A DNA stretch of 48,198 bases, taken from the NCBI GenBank assembly GCA_024227235.1, contig JAAEKY010000030.1, forward strand, positions 1 through 48,198, written 5' to 3'. Positions 1 through 7,714 of this stretch are shown piece by piece. The position numbers and the translations under genes were made by a program. Under the pieces are notes generated by a model. The model ran no database searches and was not told where the DNA came from. It saw only the letters and a program-made list of their open reading frames with translations. This DNA comes from Desulfobacteraceae bacterium. GTDB lineage: Bacteria; Desulfobacterota; Desulfobacteria; Desulfobacterales; Desulfobacteraceae. Every line of letters begins with the position of its first letter. Position 1 is the first letter of the stretch.

Positions 1-1
1 C

Positions 2-226
2 AATGATTATATAATTGCCTATAATGGTCATAAAATACCAAATACCAGAAGACTGATTAATTATGTCAAGAAGTACAAAAGGGAAGAATTCGTCAGCATT
101 GTCATTGTCAGAGATAAAAGGATTTTGGAATTCACCTTGAGAGGAGGATTTATCGGAGTACAGATAGTCACCATTCCCATGAAGTTTAAAATTCTCGAAA
201 ACTATTATAGGGATTTGGGTATTTGA
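2..226 (+). CDS. PDZ-like domain protein, C-terminal fragment
   Basis: An open frame runs in from the left edge and stops at TGA 224-226, giving the last 74 residues. The pattern (Y-I-I-A-Y-N-G early, a helix with N-T-R-R-L-I-N-Y-V, a strand V-S-I-V-I-V-R-D, then F-T-L-R-G-G-F-I-G-V) is that of the C-terminal half of a PDZ domain as found at the end of trypsin-like or periplasmic PDZ proteins. The start and any catalytic domain lie outside the window, so the function cannot be given. The next gene on the same strand starts about 420 bases later and has its own promoter candidate, so they are probably not one operon. Confidence 0.5.
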   Translation, partial: NDYIIAYNGHKIPNTRRLINYVKKYKREEFVSIVIVRDKRILEFTLRGGFIGVQIVTIPMKFKILENYYRDLGI

Positions 227-645
227 GTCCAAAAACAACAGTCAGTAAATTCAAACAATCACTATGAAGGATCTACTAATATTTTTGTTATTATCAAAGT
301 TATATGGAAACATGACCGGCCATGACGTCCTTGGGTCATATAATTGAACGACAATGTTTATCCAAAAAAATTCTGGCATACCACATATAGCGATACCCGA
401 ATTTCGCCTTGACTCAGTCTTTAGAATATCAGGTACATCCTTGTTGTTCAACCAAAACTCAATGTAATTGACACGGTCTTGGGTGATCTTTTCTTTAAAG
501 AAATTATCGAAAATCAAACTTTTCAATTTAACACCAAAAAACGACCGATTTCTTGACAAAAGGCAAAAAAGCATTTACTTATCCTTTAATGAGCCTATAT
601 TCAGTTTCCAAGGTTGCTTGCCAGTCAATCAGAGAAGGACTAATT
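227..645. other. Intergenic stretch, no convincing gene
   Basis: This 419-base stretch separates the PDZ-like fragment from the spermidine-synthase-like gene. It has an open frame of 107 codons on the minus strand (251-574) with no good ribosome-binding site and no recognisable domain; I do not count it as a gene. The right end carries the promoter candidate at 553-581. Confidence 0.4.
553..581 (+). promoter_or_regulatory. Sigma-70-type promoter candidate
   Basis: A perfect TTGACA (553-558) is followed after 17 bases by TACTTA (576-581), a weak -10 box. Transcription would begin near 588, about 58 bases before the GTG start at 646. This placement argues against the longer frame beginning at 553. 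Confidence 0.4.
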
Positions 646-3642
646 GTGAAGCAAACACTATTCTCTGTATTTCTCTATTTTTTTGTATTTGTCACCGGCG
701 CAGCCGGTTTGATGTATCAGGTTGCCTGGCAAAAATATTTGAGCAGGCTTCTGGGAAGCGACAGTATCGCCATCGCGATAATTCTTGGGACATTTCTCGG
801 CGGCCTCTCTCTTGGATATTACCTCTGCGGAAAATTCACCACCCGGGTAAAAAACCACTTCTTGATGTATGCCTTCCTGGAAGCACTCATTGGCATCTGG
901 GGGGTTTTTTTCCCCGGCTTATTCCTGCTGCTTGACTCCCTTACCGGATCCTGGAGTTTCTCGCCACCTGTATTGATGACTGTTCAAGGTTTCTTTTGTT
1001 CCGCGATGCTCATGGGAATCCCAACCATATGCATGGGGGGGACAGTACCGTTTCTAACTAGAGCTGTATCACAAACCCTGGCTGAATCAACCCATGTCCA
1101 CGCTAAAATCTATGCAATCAACACGACGGGCGCGTTTATAGGAACACTATTGGCCGGTTTTTTCCTTATCCCGTATATAGGCCTACCCCCCACCATTTAT
1201 TGCGCCGCCGGATTGAACCTGAGTGCCTTTTTTTTCTTTTATTTCATTGGCCAAACTCTTCCCCATGGAATTCCTTCCAGCGAAAAATCATTACCCTTTC
1301 CTGATAGTGCCAATGCCCCTGAAAAACAACGTCGGCCTAATTCCTTATATATTATCGCCTTTCTGAGCGGTTGTTATGTAATGACCATGGAAAATGTACT
1401 GATTCGCTTGACCAATTTTTCTCTGGGCAGTTCTTCCTACTCTTTCTCAATAATCGTTGCGGTGTTTATTCTGGCAATCGCCATTGGCAGTTATGGGGCT
1501 GGTTTACTGAAAAGGCTACCGAAAAGCCTATTATATACCAATCAATTGTGTATCACCCTCGCCCTTGTGGCAATATATTTCACCCTAGACAGCTGGCCTT
1601 ACTGGGCCCACCTGACCAGGATCTCATTCCAGCCCAACGATGCGGGTTTCTGGCTTTATCATCTGACTATATTCCTAATCTTGAATGTAATTCTCATGCT
1701 GCCCGTGGCCTTTATGGGAGCCACCGTCCCCCTTACGTTCCATGAATTAAAACGAGACCTGCGCAATGTCGGCAAACATTCCGGATATGTGTTTTCCTGG
1801 AATACCTTCGGCAATCTTGCAGGAAGTCTGTTTGGTGGCATTGCCCTGTTTTATATCTGGGATATTGAACGGGTTTACATCTTTGCCGTGCTGCTTGCCT
1901 CGCTCTCGACACTGCTGGCAGGATTTTCTCTAACAAAAAAACATATTTTTATAGCTCTGGCACTAAACTTTGCAGTCATCCTTATGCTGATCACAACACC
2001 ATTCTATACCCAGCGCAATTTCATGACCGGCACCTTTCGCAACAGAACACCAATTCCCTGTTCATTTACAGGGCCAACCGAATTTTTTTCCAAATTCAAT
2101 GCCAAAAAAAAAATGCTCTATTACAATGATGGGCCAACCGCATCCATTGCAGTCATTGAAAGCGAATTTCCGGAGTCAACTGAAGCATATACGAGATCAC
2201 GGGCTATCTTCACCAACGGCAAATCTGATTCCGACACCTTTGGCGATATCTACACTCTCAAGCTGAGTGCTCATCTTCCGGTCCTCTTCAGTAAAAAACG
2301 GGATAACGCTCTGGTAATCGGCCTGGGAACCGGCGTGACAGCGGGAGAACTTTCCCTCTATCGGGACGTCAAGTCCATCGATATTGCAGAAATTTCCCCA
2401 TCCGTTGTTGACGCATTACCCTATTTCGCTGACTATACGAATAATGTCCACGAGGATCCCCGTGTCCAAATCCATATCGGTGACGCCTTTCGTGTGTTGA
2501 GGCGAAGCGGTAAGACATGGGACATCATTATTTCAGAACCAAGCAACCCGTGGGTCACCGGGGTTGATCTGCTCTTTACTCGCGAATTTTACGCTCTGAC
2601 CAAAAAACATCTATCCAGTTCCGGCGTTCTCCTGCAATGGCTGCAAACCTATGCTGCCAGCCCGGCAATGGTGGGCACAATTATGAATTCCGTCCTTCAG
2701 GAATTCACCCAACTGCGGGTCTTTCAAGCTAGACCCGGCGACATGCTCATTCTAGCGGCGAACAGACCTTTTACCCAGGCAGATCTGCTGCGGGCTGATT
2801 CATTATTAACAACTAACCGAAAAGTACACAGTTCCCTGGCGGAAATAAATCTGGCATCTGTGGACTCAATCCTGCTGCGTGAAGTGTGGACCCCAACACA
2901 TGTCAGGGATCACTTTTCATCGTTTCCCATACAAACCTTTGATTATCCCTTTCTCCACTATCTGGCTGGCAGAGATTTTTTCAAAGACAGCCGAACGCCT
3001 AAGAATTACAATCAGATAACCGCGAAATATGCCGATGAATATCTCATGGCGAGTCTCCATGAAAATTGGCGGGACTTTGATTTCAGCCAATCACATGCTG
3101 ACAGGTTACTGTTAGCCAGCATGGAAAAGTCTTTCCACTTAAAAAATGAACAACCAACCGTGACGTCTGTCTCTCTTAAACTAAAAGGATTTCTTGCCTA
3201 TCCGGAACGCTTCCCTCTCTCAACCGAAGATCAAATCTTCTACGACACTAAGCTCATGGCCTCGATTATGACGGACAATAAGGGGCGAGAGCGAATATTG
3301 TCGCCAGAGGAGTCCTATAGAGAACTGGGTCAAAAGATGGCCAACCACATTCAGAGATTCAGAAATTGGCTGGTCCCCTATCCGGTTGCAGGGTTCATTG
3401 CTCTGCTCGAAGAAGGGGTGGAACAGGGCAAGGATGTCTATGAAAAAAACTGGTGCGCTTTGATGCTGGCGGAATTCATCTTACAGCGCCCGGGAAATGA
3501 TAAAATGATTAGAGCGCTTCAAAAAAAAATAGTCCGTGATGAAACAGGCACCGTCCTCCTATTCGACAGAGACCGGCCGTTGCTTAAAGCGGTTAACGCC
3601 ATTGCCGTATTGCAGGGAATGCAGCCTTTCGAACAATCTTAG
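646..3642 (+). CDS. Membrane-bound spermidine synthase-like protein
   Basis: A 998-residue protein of the fused transporter-like/spermidine synthase family. The N-terminal half (about residues 1-460) is a series of hydrophobic helices that opens with the family hallmark G-A-A-G-L-M-Y-Q-V-A-W. The C-terminal part holds a Rossmann methyltransferase fold: V-I-G-L-G-T-G near residue 557, the acidic S-I-D-I-A-E-I-S, and I-I-S-E-P-S-N-P-W-V-T-G near 630, as in aminopropyltransferases. I chose GTG 646 because GAGAAGG lies 7 bases upstream and the protein then begins directly in the first membrane helix; a start at 553 would overlap the promoter. The substrate is unknown: membrane-fused members have not, as far as I know, been shown to make spermidine. 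The gene looks visibly richer in G+C than its neighbours. Confidence 0.8.
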   Translation: MKQTLFSVFLYFFVFVTGAAGLMYQVAWQKYLSRLLGSDSIAIAIILGTFLGGLSLGYYLCGKFTTRVKNHFLMYAFLEALIGIWGVFFPGLFLLLDSLTGSWSFSPPVLMTVQGFFCSAMLMGIPTICMGGTVPFLTRAVSQTLAESTHVHAKIYAINTTGAFIGTLLAGFFLIPYIGLPPTIYCAAGLNLSAFFFFYFIGQTLPHGIPSSEKSLPFPDSANAPEKQRRPNSLYIIAFLSGCYVMTMENVLIRLTNFSLGSSSYSFSIIVAVFILAIAIGSYGAGLLKRLPKSLLYTNQLCITLALVAIYFTLDSWPYWAHLTRISFQPNDAGFWLYHLTIFLILNVILMLPVAFMGATVPLTFHELKRDLRNVGKHSGYVFSWNTFGNLAGSLFGGIALFYIWDIERVYIFAVLLASLSTLLAGFSLTKKHIFIALALNFAVILMLITTPFYTQRNFMTGTFRNRTPIPCSFTGPTEFFSKFNAKKKMLYYNDGPTASIAVIESEFPESTEAYTRSRAIFTNGKSDSDTFGDIYTLKLSAHLPVLFSKKRDNALVIGLGTGVTAGELSLYRDVKSIDIAEISPSVVDALPYFADYTNNVHEDPRVQIHIGDAFRVLRRSGKTWDIIISEPSNPWVTGVDLLFTREFYALTKKHLSSSGVLLQWLQTYAASPAMVGTIMNSVLQEFTQLRVFQARPGDMLILAANRPFTQADLLRADSLLTTNRKVHSSLAEINLASVDSILLREVWTPTHVRDHFSSFPIQTFDYPFLHYLAGRDFFKDSRTPKNYNQITAKYADEYLMASLHENWRDFDFSQSHADRLLLASMEKSFHLKNEQPTVTSVSLKLKGFLAYPERFPLSTEDQIFYDTKLMASIMTDNKGRERILSPEESYRELGQKMANHIQRFRNWLVPYPVAGFIALLEEGVEQGKDVYEKNWCALMLAEFILQRPGNDKMIRALQKKIVRDETGTVLLFDRDRPLLKAVNAIAVLQGMQPFEQS

Positions 3643-3745
3643 AGTAATCGGGAAAGGAGATCGATTTCGGAAGGCCCAGATGCATAGTCACCCTGTTCAT
3701 CACTGACCATACATCTGCTTACTGTATGTTACGGGAGAGGGGTTG

Positions 3746-4402
3746 CTACAGGATATGTTTCTTGGATTTTCTCCACATTATCCCAACTAACCCAATCATG
3801 CCACTCCCGAACAGAACCATGGTTGCAGGCGTTGGAACCGGAGCTAGGATGGCGGGACCAGTGGTCGTGGCCCACGCCCCCACACTACTGTAAGCGTCAG
3901 TAGAAATCCGGCGATTATAACTATTCAAGGAATAAGGATCACTTATTTGTTCGATATACCAGGCATTGGTATAGTAGTCCCCACCTCCTTTATCAGGATT
4001 TACATTTATCCATCCCAAATCTTCATATCTGCCGTACCACTGTGTTTTAGTCCAATATTTATTTCCAACTTTGGAAAATTCAGAATAAGTTTTGGAAAAT
4101 GTATGATCAAAAGCTGCGGCAATTTGAGAGGCGCTATAAGTGTTCCACAGCGACCCCATCGCCCCCTCGGCCAATTTCCAGTCATCTAAAACCGTTGCGC
4201 CATAGTTTTCAGTCAAATTCCCGATAAAGCTGATTTGTTGATCCATTGTTTTACTGGTCAGTTCGTCCAGTGCGGCAAACCAATACCTGCTGTTGATATC
4301 ATCATAAACAACATCACCATCCCGCAGCAAGGTGGCAGCCGAAGGAACTGCCATACCGGTTATAAGCAGTATGGCAAAAAACATTTTACTAATCTTACCC
4401 AT
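3746..4402 (-). CDS. PEP-CTERM sorting-domain secreted protein
   Basis: A 218-residue exported protein. A signal peptide covers about residues 1-23. The last 30 residues form a PEP-CTERM tripartite tail: V-P-T-P-A-T (a variant of V-P-E-P), a hydrophobic helix (M-V-L-F-G-S-G-M-I-G-L-V-G-I-M-W), then basic R-K-S-K-K. Such tails are recognised by exosortase, which moves the protein to the surface in organisms with an EpsH-type exopolysaccharide locus. The middle is rich in Tyr, Trp and Ser with no known domain. A strong AGGAGG lies 8 bases before the ATG, and a possible sigma-54 promoter is further upstream. The matching exopolysaccharide operon lies more than 30 kb away at the right end of the window. 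Confidence 0.8.
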   Translation of the reverse strand: MGKISKMFFAILLITGMAVPSAATLLRDGDVVYDDINSRYWFAALDELTSKTMDQQISFIGNLTENYGATVLDDWKLAEGAMGSLWNTYSASQIAAAFDHTFSKTYSEFSKVGNKYWTKTQWYGRYEDLGWINVNPDKGGGDYYTNAWYIEQISDPYSLNSYNRRISTDAYSSVGAWATTTGPAILAPVPTPATMVLFGSGMIGLVGIMWRKSKKHIL

Positions 4403-4461
4403 TTTAAATTCCTCCTAAATATTTAGTAAAGTGTCCTAATACAAATTGCTATGAAGAGTGA

Positions 4462-4477
4462 TGCAAGAAATATACCT
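4462..4477 (-). promoter_or_regulatory. Possible sigma-54 promoter of the PEP-CTERM gene
   Basis: On the minus strand AGGTATATTTCTTGCA has the invariant GG-N10-GC spacing and a full TTGCA -12 element, but a poor -24 element (8 of 12 defined bases). It lies 60 bases upstream of the ATG at 4402. PEP-CTERM systems often carry the PrsK/PrsR two-component pair, whose regulator is of the sigma-54 activator type, which makes this plausible. A chance match is possible. Confidence 0.3.
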
Positions 4478-4639
4478 GTACTCTGCAACCCCAAGAGCAT
4501 GAATTGGCTGAATTTACGGTGTTATTGGGTAATTTTTTACTGAGAAATAAATGTACTAAAATGAGTAAAAAATGGAATGATTATGGGTAAATTTTTTCAC
4601 AATTTGTAAAGTGCATGGGTTTTTGTCAAATTTTTAGAT

Positions 4640-4798
4640 TTAAAAATCAACTATGTAGAAAGGCTTATATTTGTTCCCAGAGCTTCAGCAGGAAGGTCTC
4701 CCTATCCCACTGTCTGGGTGGCTACCGGGACGAACAGATAATTTCTCGGGCGGAACTTTCATCCGCTGGTATCTTGCGCCCTCGTGGCGCGCCCATAC
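4640..4798 (-). mobile_element. Truncated group II intron, 5' domain I remnant
   Basis: Read on the minus strand, the segment starts near GTATGGGCGCGCC, close to the GUGYG 5' end of group II introns. It continues with a GC-rich stem (GGCGC/GCGCC), then ACCAGCGG-ATGAAAG-TTCCGC, a hairpin layout I recognise from bacterial group II intron domain I, then GAGAAATTATCTGTTCG and CCGGTAGCCACCC. The resemblance fades after about 150 bases, and no domain V hairpin or reverse transcriptase follows. The call is pattern recognition only; no covariance model was run. Confidence 0.35.
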
Positions 4799-4917
4799 GT
4801 GGTATACGAATACTTTTCTATTTTTGTACAGAATTTTTGTTGTTTTAAATGGCGGAAATCTGACATAAATAGGTCATGGCAGTTCTTACACCTGCGCCTG
4901 CATATTTTCTTTTTCAT
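4759..4917 (-). pseudogene. Broken small zinc-finger ORF (transposon-associated type)
   Basis: The ATG at 4917 has an excellent GAGGAGGGAGG 11 bases upstream. The frame reads M-K-K-K-I-C-R-R-R-C-K-N-C-H-D-L-F, then a short linker and Q-Q-K-F-C: the start of a small Cys-rich protein (C6, C10, C13, C30) of a type seen beside insertion sequences in deltaproteobacteria. After residue 33 the resemblance is lost where the frame enters the intron-like sequence, and it stops at codon 53. I infer a gene disrupted by the intron and then decayed by deletion of the rest. It is unlikely to make a functional protein now. Confidence 0.35.
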
Positions 4918-5186
4918 AGACCTTGTACCTCCCTCCTCAGATCTATGATCGACCTACTCGAAACGGTGGCGGGGTATTTTTTTTAAAAAAAGGGCGGGGC
5001 CTGTGTGGGATAACTTGCAACAAAAAAAACTGGCTGCATAATTGGAGCTTAAGTTGGTTGGGTGAGAGTCAAGTATTCTTGCATTAAGGGCTTTAGACTT
5101 TCATGATGATTTTTAATAAAGTATTGCTTTGGTATCTTTGAACATTTCGGCTTCTGAAGACTTCACCTTAGATAATTATTCTTGAG
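4918..5186. other. Intergenic stretch with left copy of a diverged repeat
   Basis: No gene is visible. ATAACTTGCAAC occurs at 5010-5021, and GGGCTTTAG at 5088-5096 begins a stretch to about 5180 that resembles 7452-7550 on the other side of the histidine kinase gene, including TTCTGAAGACTT in both. Confidence 0.5.
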
Positions 5187-7160
5187 TCAATCATGTATAT
5201 TTTTATCAAGGACCTCACGTATCTTTTGAGAAAGAGTCTTCATTTGAAAAGGTTTCATTAAAAAAGCTTCGAATCCTATTTGCTTTGCACTATCTTTAGT
5301 TAGCCTGGAATTATAACCGGTACAAATAATAATGGGAATATTCGGACGGATATTCATCATCTCCTGCGCCATGATATCTCCCATCATTTCTGGCATTGTC
5401 ATATCAGTTATCACAATATCATACTCTTCAGGGTTTGATTTGAACCGTTTTAAAGCTTCTTTACTACTATTTTCTATTGTCACCTTATATCCTAATGAAT
5501 TTAAAATTTTTTTTGGTGCATCCAGCAACATGATCTCATCATCGACAAAAAGAATATGTTCTTCACCGCATAAAGCATGTCCGGATGCTTCGGAACTATT
5601 AGAATCAAGTTTTTTATTTATGATCGGTAAATATATGTCAAAAACAGTACCCTTTCCAAGTTTGCTCTTTACCTTAATTTCACCATTATGTCCTTTAACA
5701 ATTCCATGAACCATGGAGAGCCCCATCCCGGTTCCTTGTCCATTACTTTTTGTTGTAAAAAAAGGTTCATAGATACGTTTTACAATATGGGAAGGCATTC
5801 CGATTCCATTATCTTCGACGCTAAGCTTTAGATATGGACCAGGAACTAATTCCAGATTGTTTTTATCAGAAAAACATTCAACTATCACTTCGTTTAGGGA
5901 TACTTTTATGCTTCCTTCGTTATTCTTAATAGCATGCTTTGCATTCGTGCACAGATTCATTATTATTTGGTGAATCTGAGTTGAATCACCCATGATAACA
6001 GAACGACAACAAAGATCTTCGACTAAATCAATTGATTTGGGAATGGCTGCTCTAAGTAACTTCAGAGCCTCTTTTGTGATTACATTAACCCGTACTGGTT
6101 TAAACTCATTTTCAGATTGCCTGCTGTAGGTCAAAATTTGAAGAATTAAAGCCTTGGCTCTTCCCGTAGCGCCTAAAAGTTTTTCCAGATAGTTATATTG
6201 GTCTGAGCCGTTTAATGCATCCATCCGAGCAAGCTCAGCATATCCTACAATACCTCCAAGAATATTGTTAAAATCATGGGCGATACCTGCAGCCAGAGTC
6301 CCTATTGATCTGACCCTCTCTGATTCGGATATTTTTTTTTCAATCATTTTTTCTTTTTCAATACGATTATGCATAGCTTGAAATAACATTGCATTTTCAA
6401 TCGCAATAGCTGCATGGTGAGAAAAAATGCTTAATAACAAAGAATCCTCTTCATTAAAGTATTCACCTTTTCTTTTGTTAATAACCTCTAATACACCAAT
6501 TATTCTTCGATTAGATCTCATTGGGACGCAGAGTAAAGATTCGGTCTTTACGCCACTTATATCGTCAATTTGTGAATAAAAACGAGCGTCCTTTTTAGAG
6601 TCGGATACGAGAAGAGGCTTTTGATTTTCCACAACCCAGCCAGCCACACCTACTCCAGGAGGAATTCTAATATCCTTTAACTCATCAGTATTGGGCCCCG
6701 TGGGGACACTGAATACCAATTCTCCAGTTTTTTCATCCAAAAGCATTAGAGTGCTAGCGGTAGCATCAGTTACAATATTTGCATATTTCATAATTAAAGA
6801 CAGGACTTCTAAGATATCAATAGTAGAATTGATTACAAACCCTACTTTAAGTACATTGGCAAGTTTTTCACTATCCAAGAGGTGTAAATCCATAGCCAGT
6901 TTAGACTGGGTTTCGAGGGCTTGTACCAAATCTTCTTCTTCAATAAATCCTTTTTGTATCAGAATTTGACCAAGCATGGGTATTTCGTCATTCTTTTTAG
7001 CACGATTTATAGAGATCAATTCAGATCTATCAAAATCAGATTCAACCAAAAGATCCTCAATAAAGCTTTGTTGAACTTGTAAAGCTTCTGCTATCTCGGC
7101 TTTAGATACATGTCCCCTCTTTATAAGAATATCGCCTAAAAGATGAGAATTTATATTCAT
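5187..7160 (-). CDS. Hybrid sensor histidine kinase (MshEN-like, GAF, receiver)
   Basis: A 657-residue soluble signalling protein without membrane segments. Order: two short helix-turn repeats of the type-II-secretion-ATPase N-terminal kind (L-L-G-D-I-L-I-K-R-G near 7 and M-L-G-Q-I-L-I-Q-K-G near 62), a GAF sensor domain (about 105-262), a dimerisation domain with phospho-acceptor His295 (A-G-I-A-H-D-F-N-N), an ATPase domain with N box (N402/N406), D-N-G-I-G-M at 450 and G-Q-G-T-G-M-G near 475, and a C-terminal receiver with Asp586 (V-I-T-D-M-T-M-P-E). The MshEN-like repeats bind c-di-GMP in some proteins; whether they do here is unknown. No partner regulator is adjacent, and the gene stands alone between repeat-like sequences. 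Confidence 0.85.
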   Translation of the reverse strand: MNINSHLLGDILIKRGHVSKAEIAEALQVQQSFIEDLLVESDFDRSELISINRAKKNDEIPMLGQILIQKGFIEEEDLVQALETQSKLAMDLHLLDSEKLANVLKVGFVINSTIDILEVLSLIMKYANIVTDATASTLMLLDEKTGELVFSVPTGPNTDELKDIRIPPGVGVAGWVVENQKPLLVSDSKKDARFYSQIDDISGVKTESLLCVPMRSNRRIIGVLEVINKRKGEYFNEEDSLLLSIFSHHAAIAIENAMLFQAMHNRIEKEKMIEKKISESERVRSIGTLAAGIAHDFNNILGGIVGYAELARMDALNGSDQYNYLEKLLGATGRAKALILQILTYSRQSENEFKPVRVNVITKEALKLLRAAIPKSIDLVEDLCCRSVIMGDSTQIHQIIMNLCTNAKHAIKNNEGSIKVSLNEVIVECFSDKNNLELVPGPYLKLSVEDNGIGMPSHIVKRIYEPFFTTKSNGQGTGMGLSMVHGIVKGHNGEIKVKSKLGKGTVFDIYLPIINKKLDSNSSEASGHALCGEEHILFVDDEIMLLDAPKKILNSLGYKVTIENSSKEALKRFKSNPEEYDIVITDMTMPEMMGDIMAQEMMNIRPNIPIIICTGYNSRLTKDSAKQIGFEAFLMKPFQMKTLSQKIREVLDKNIHD

Positions 7161-7714
7161 TTCGTCTCTTTTCTAACGTCTATATCAGGGAAAAAATAGC
7201 TTACAGTTGGATATTTAATTTTAAACATATATTAGATATTGATGCAAGAAAAAATTATTTAAAAATAGCCCCCCCCAAAAGTGGACATATAGCTAATCCA
7301 CTTTTGGGTAAATCTATAGGAAAACCAAAACTCAACATAACTTGCAACGCTACATAACTTGTATTAAGGCTTTAATTACAGAATTGCAAATTCAATTTTA
7401 TTACATTAAGTTTAATTCCAGACTGGGTCACAAACTCAACATAACTTCCATGGGCTTTAGGTTTTAATAGTGGTTTTTGGTAAAGTATTATTTTGTTATC
7501 TTTGAGATTTTCGGGTTCTGAAGACTTATGACATAGAAGATAATACATACGTGTAAATTTTTGAAAAATTGCTTATCTTCAAGTGTACAATATCGGAGGA
7601 GAGCTACTTTTTCCTGCCTGTTTTTAGGATACATTCAAAAATTACTCTGTTAAGAAACGATCAGTTATGTTAAGCGTGAAAAACAATGGAATTCGTTTTT
7701 AATTAAAGGGTGAT
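7161..7714. other. Intergenic region with inverted repeat and repeat copy
   Basis: 554 bases, AT-rich, with no credible ORF. It holds a perfect 12-bp inverted repeat (7274-7285 and 7297-7308), the second ATAACTTGCAAC copy (7337-7348), and the right diverged repeat from about 7452 to 7550. No clear promoter for the gene at 7715 was found. Confidence 0.5.
7274..7308. repeat. Perfect 12-bp inverted repeat
   Basis: CCCAAAAGTGGA at 7274-7285 is matched by TCCACTTTTGGG at 7297-7308 around an 11-base loop. It lies about 115 bases upstream of the histidine kinase start and 400 bases upstream of the SpmAB-like gene. It may be an operator or the end of a lost insertion sequence. There is no U-tract, so a terminator is unlikely. 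Confidence 0.6.

Noticed and set aside
251..574. 107-codon minus-strand frame left of the spermidine-synthase-like gene
   Set aside because: No ribosome-binding site, no recognised domain, and it overlaps the likely promoter of the opposite gene.
553..645. N-terminal extension of the spermidine-synthase-like protein
   Set aside because: The extra 31 residues would start inside a TTGACA box; GTG 646 has a proper ribosome-binding site and begins at the family's first membrane helix.
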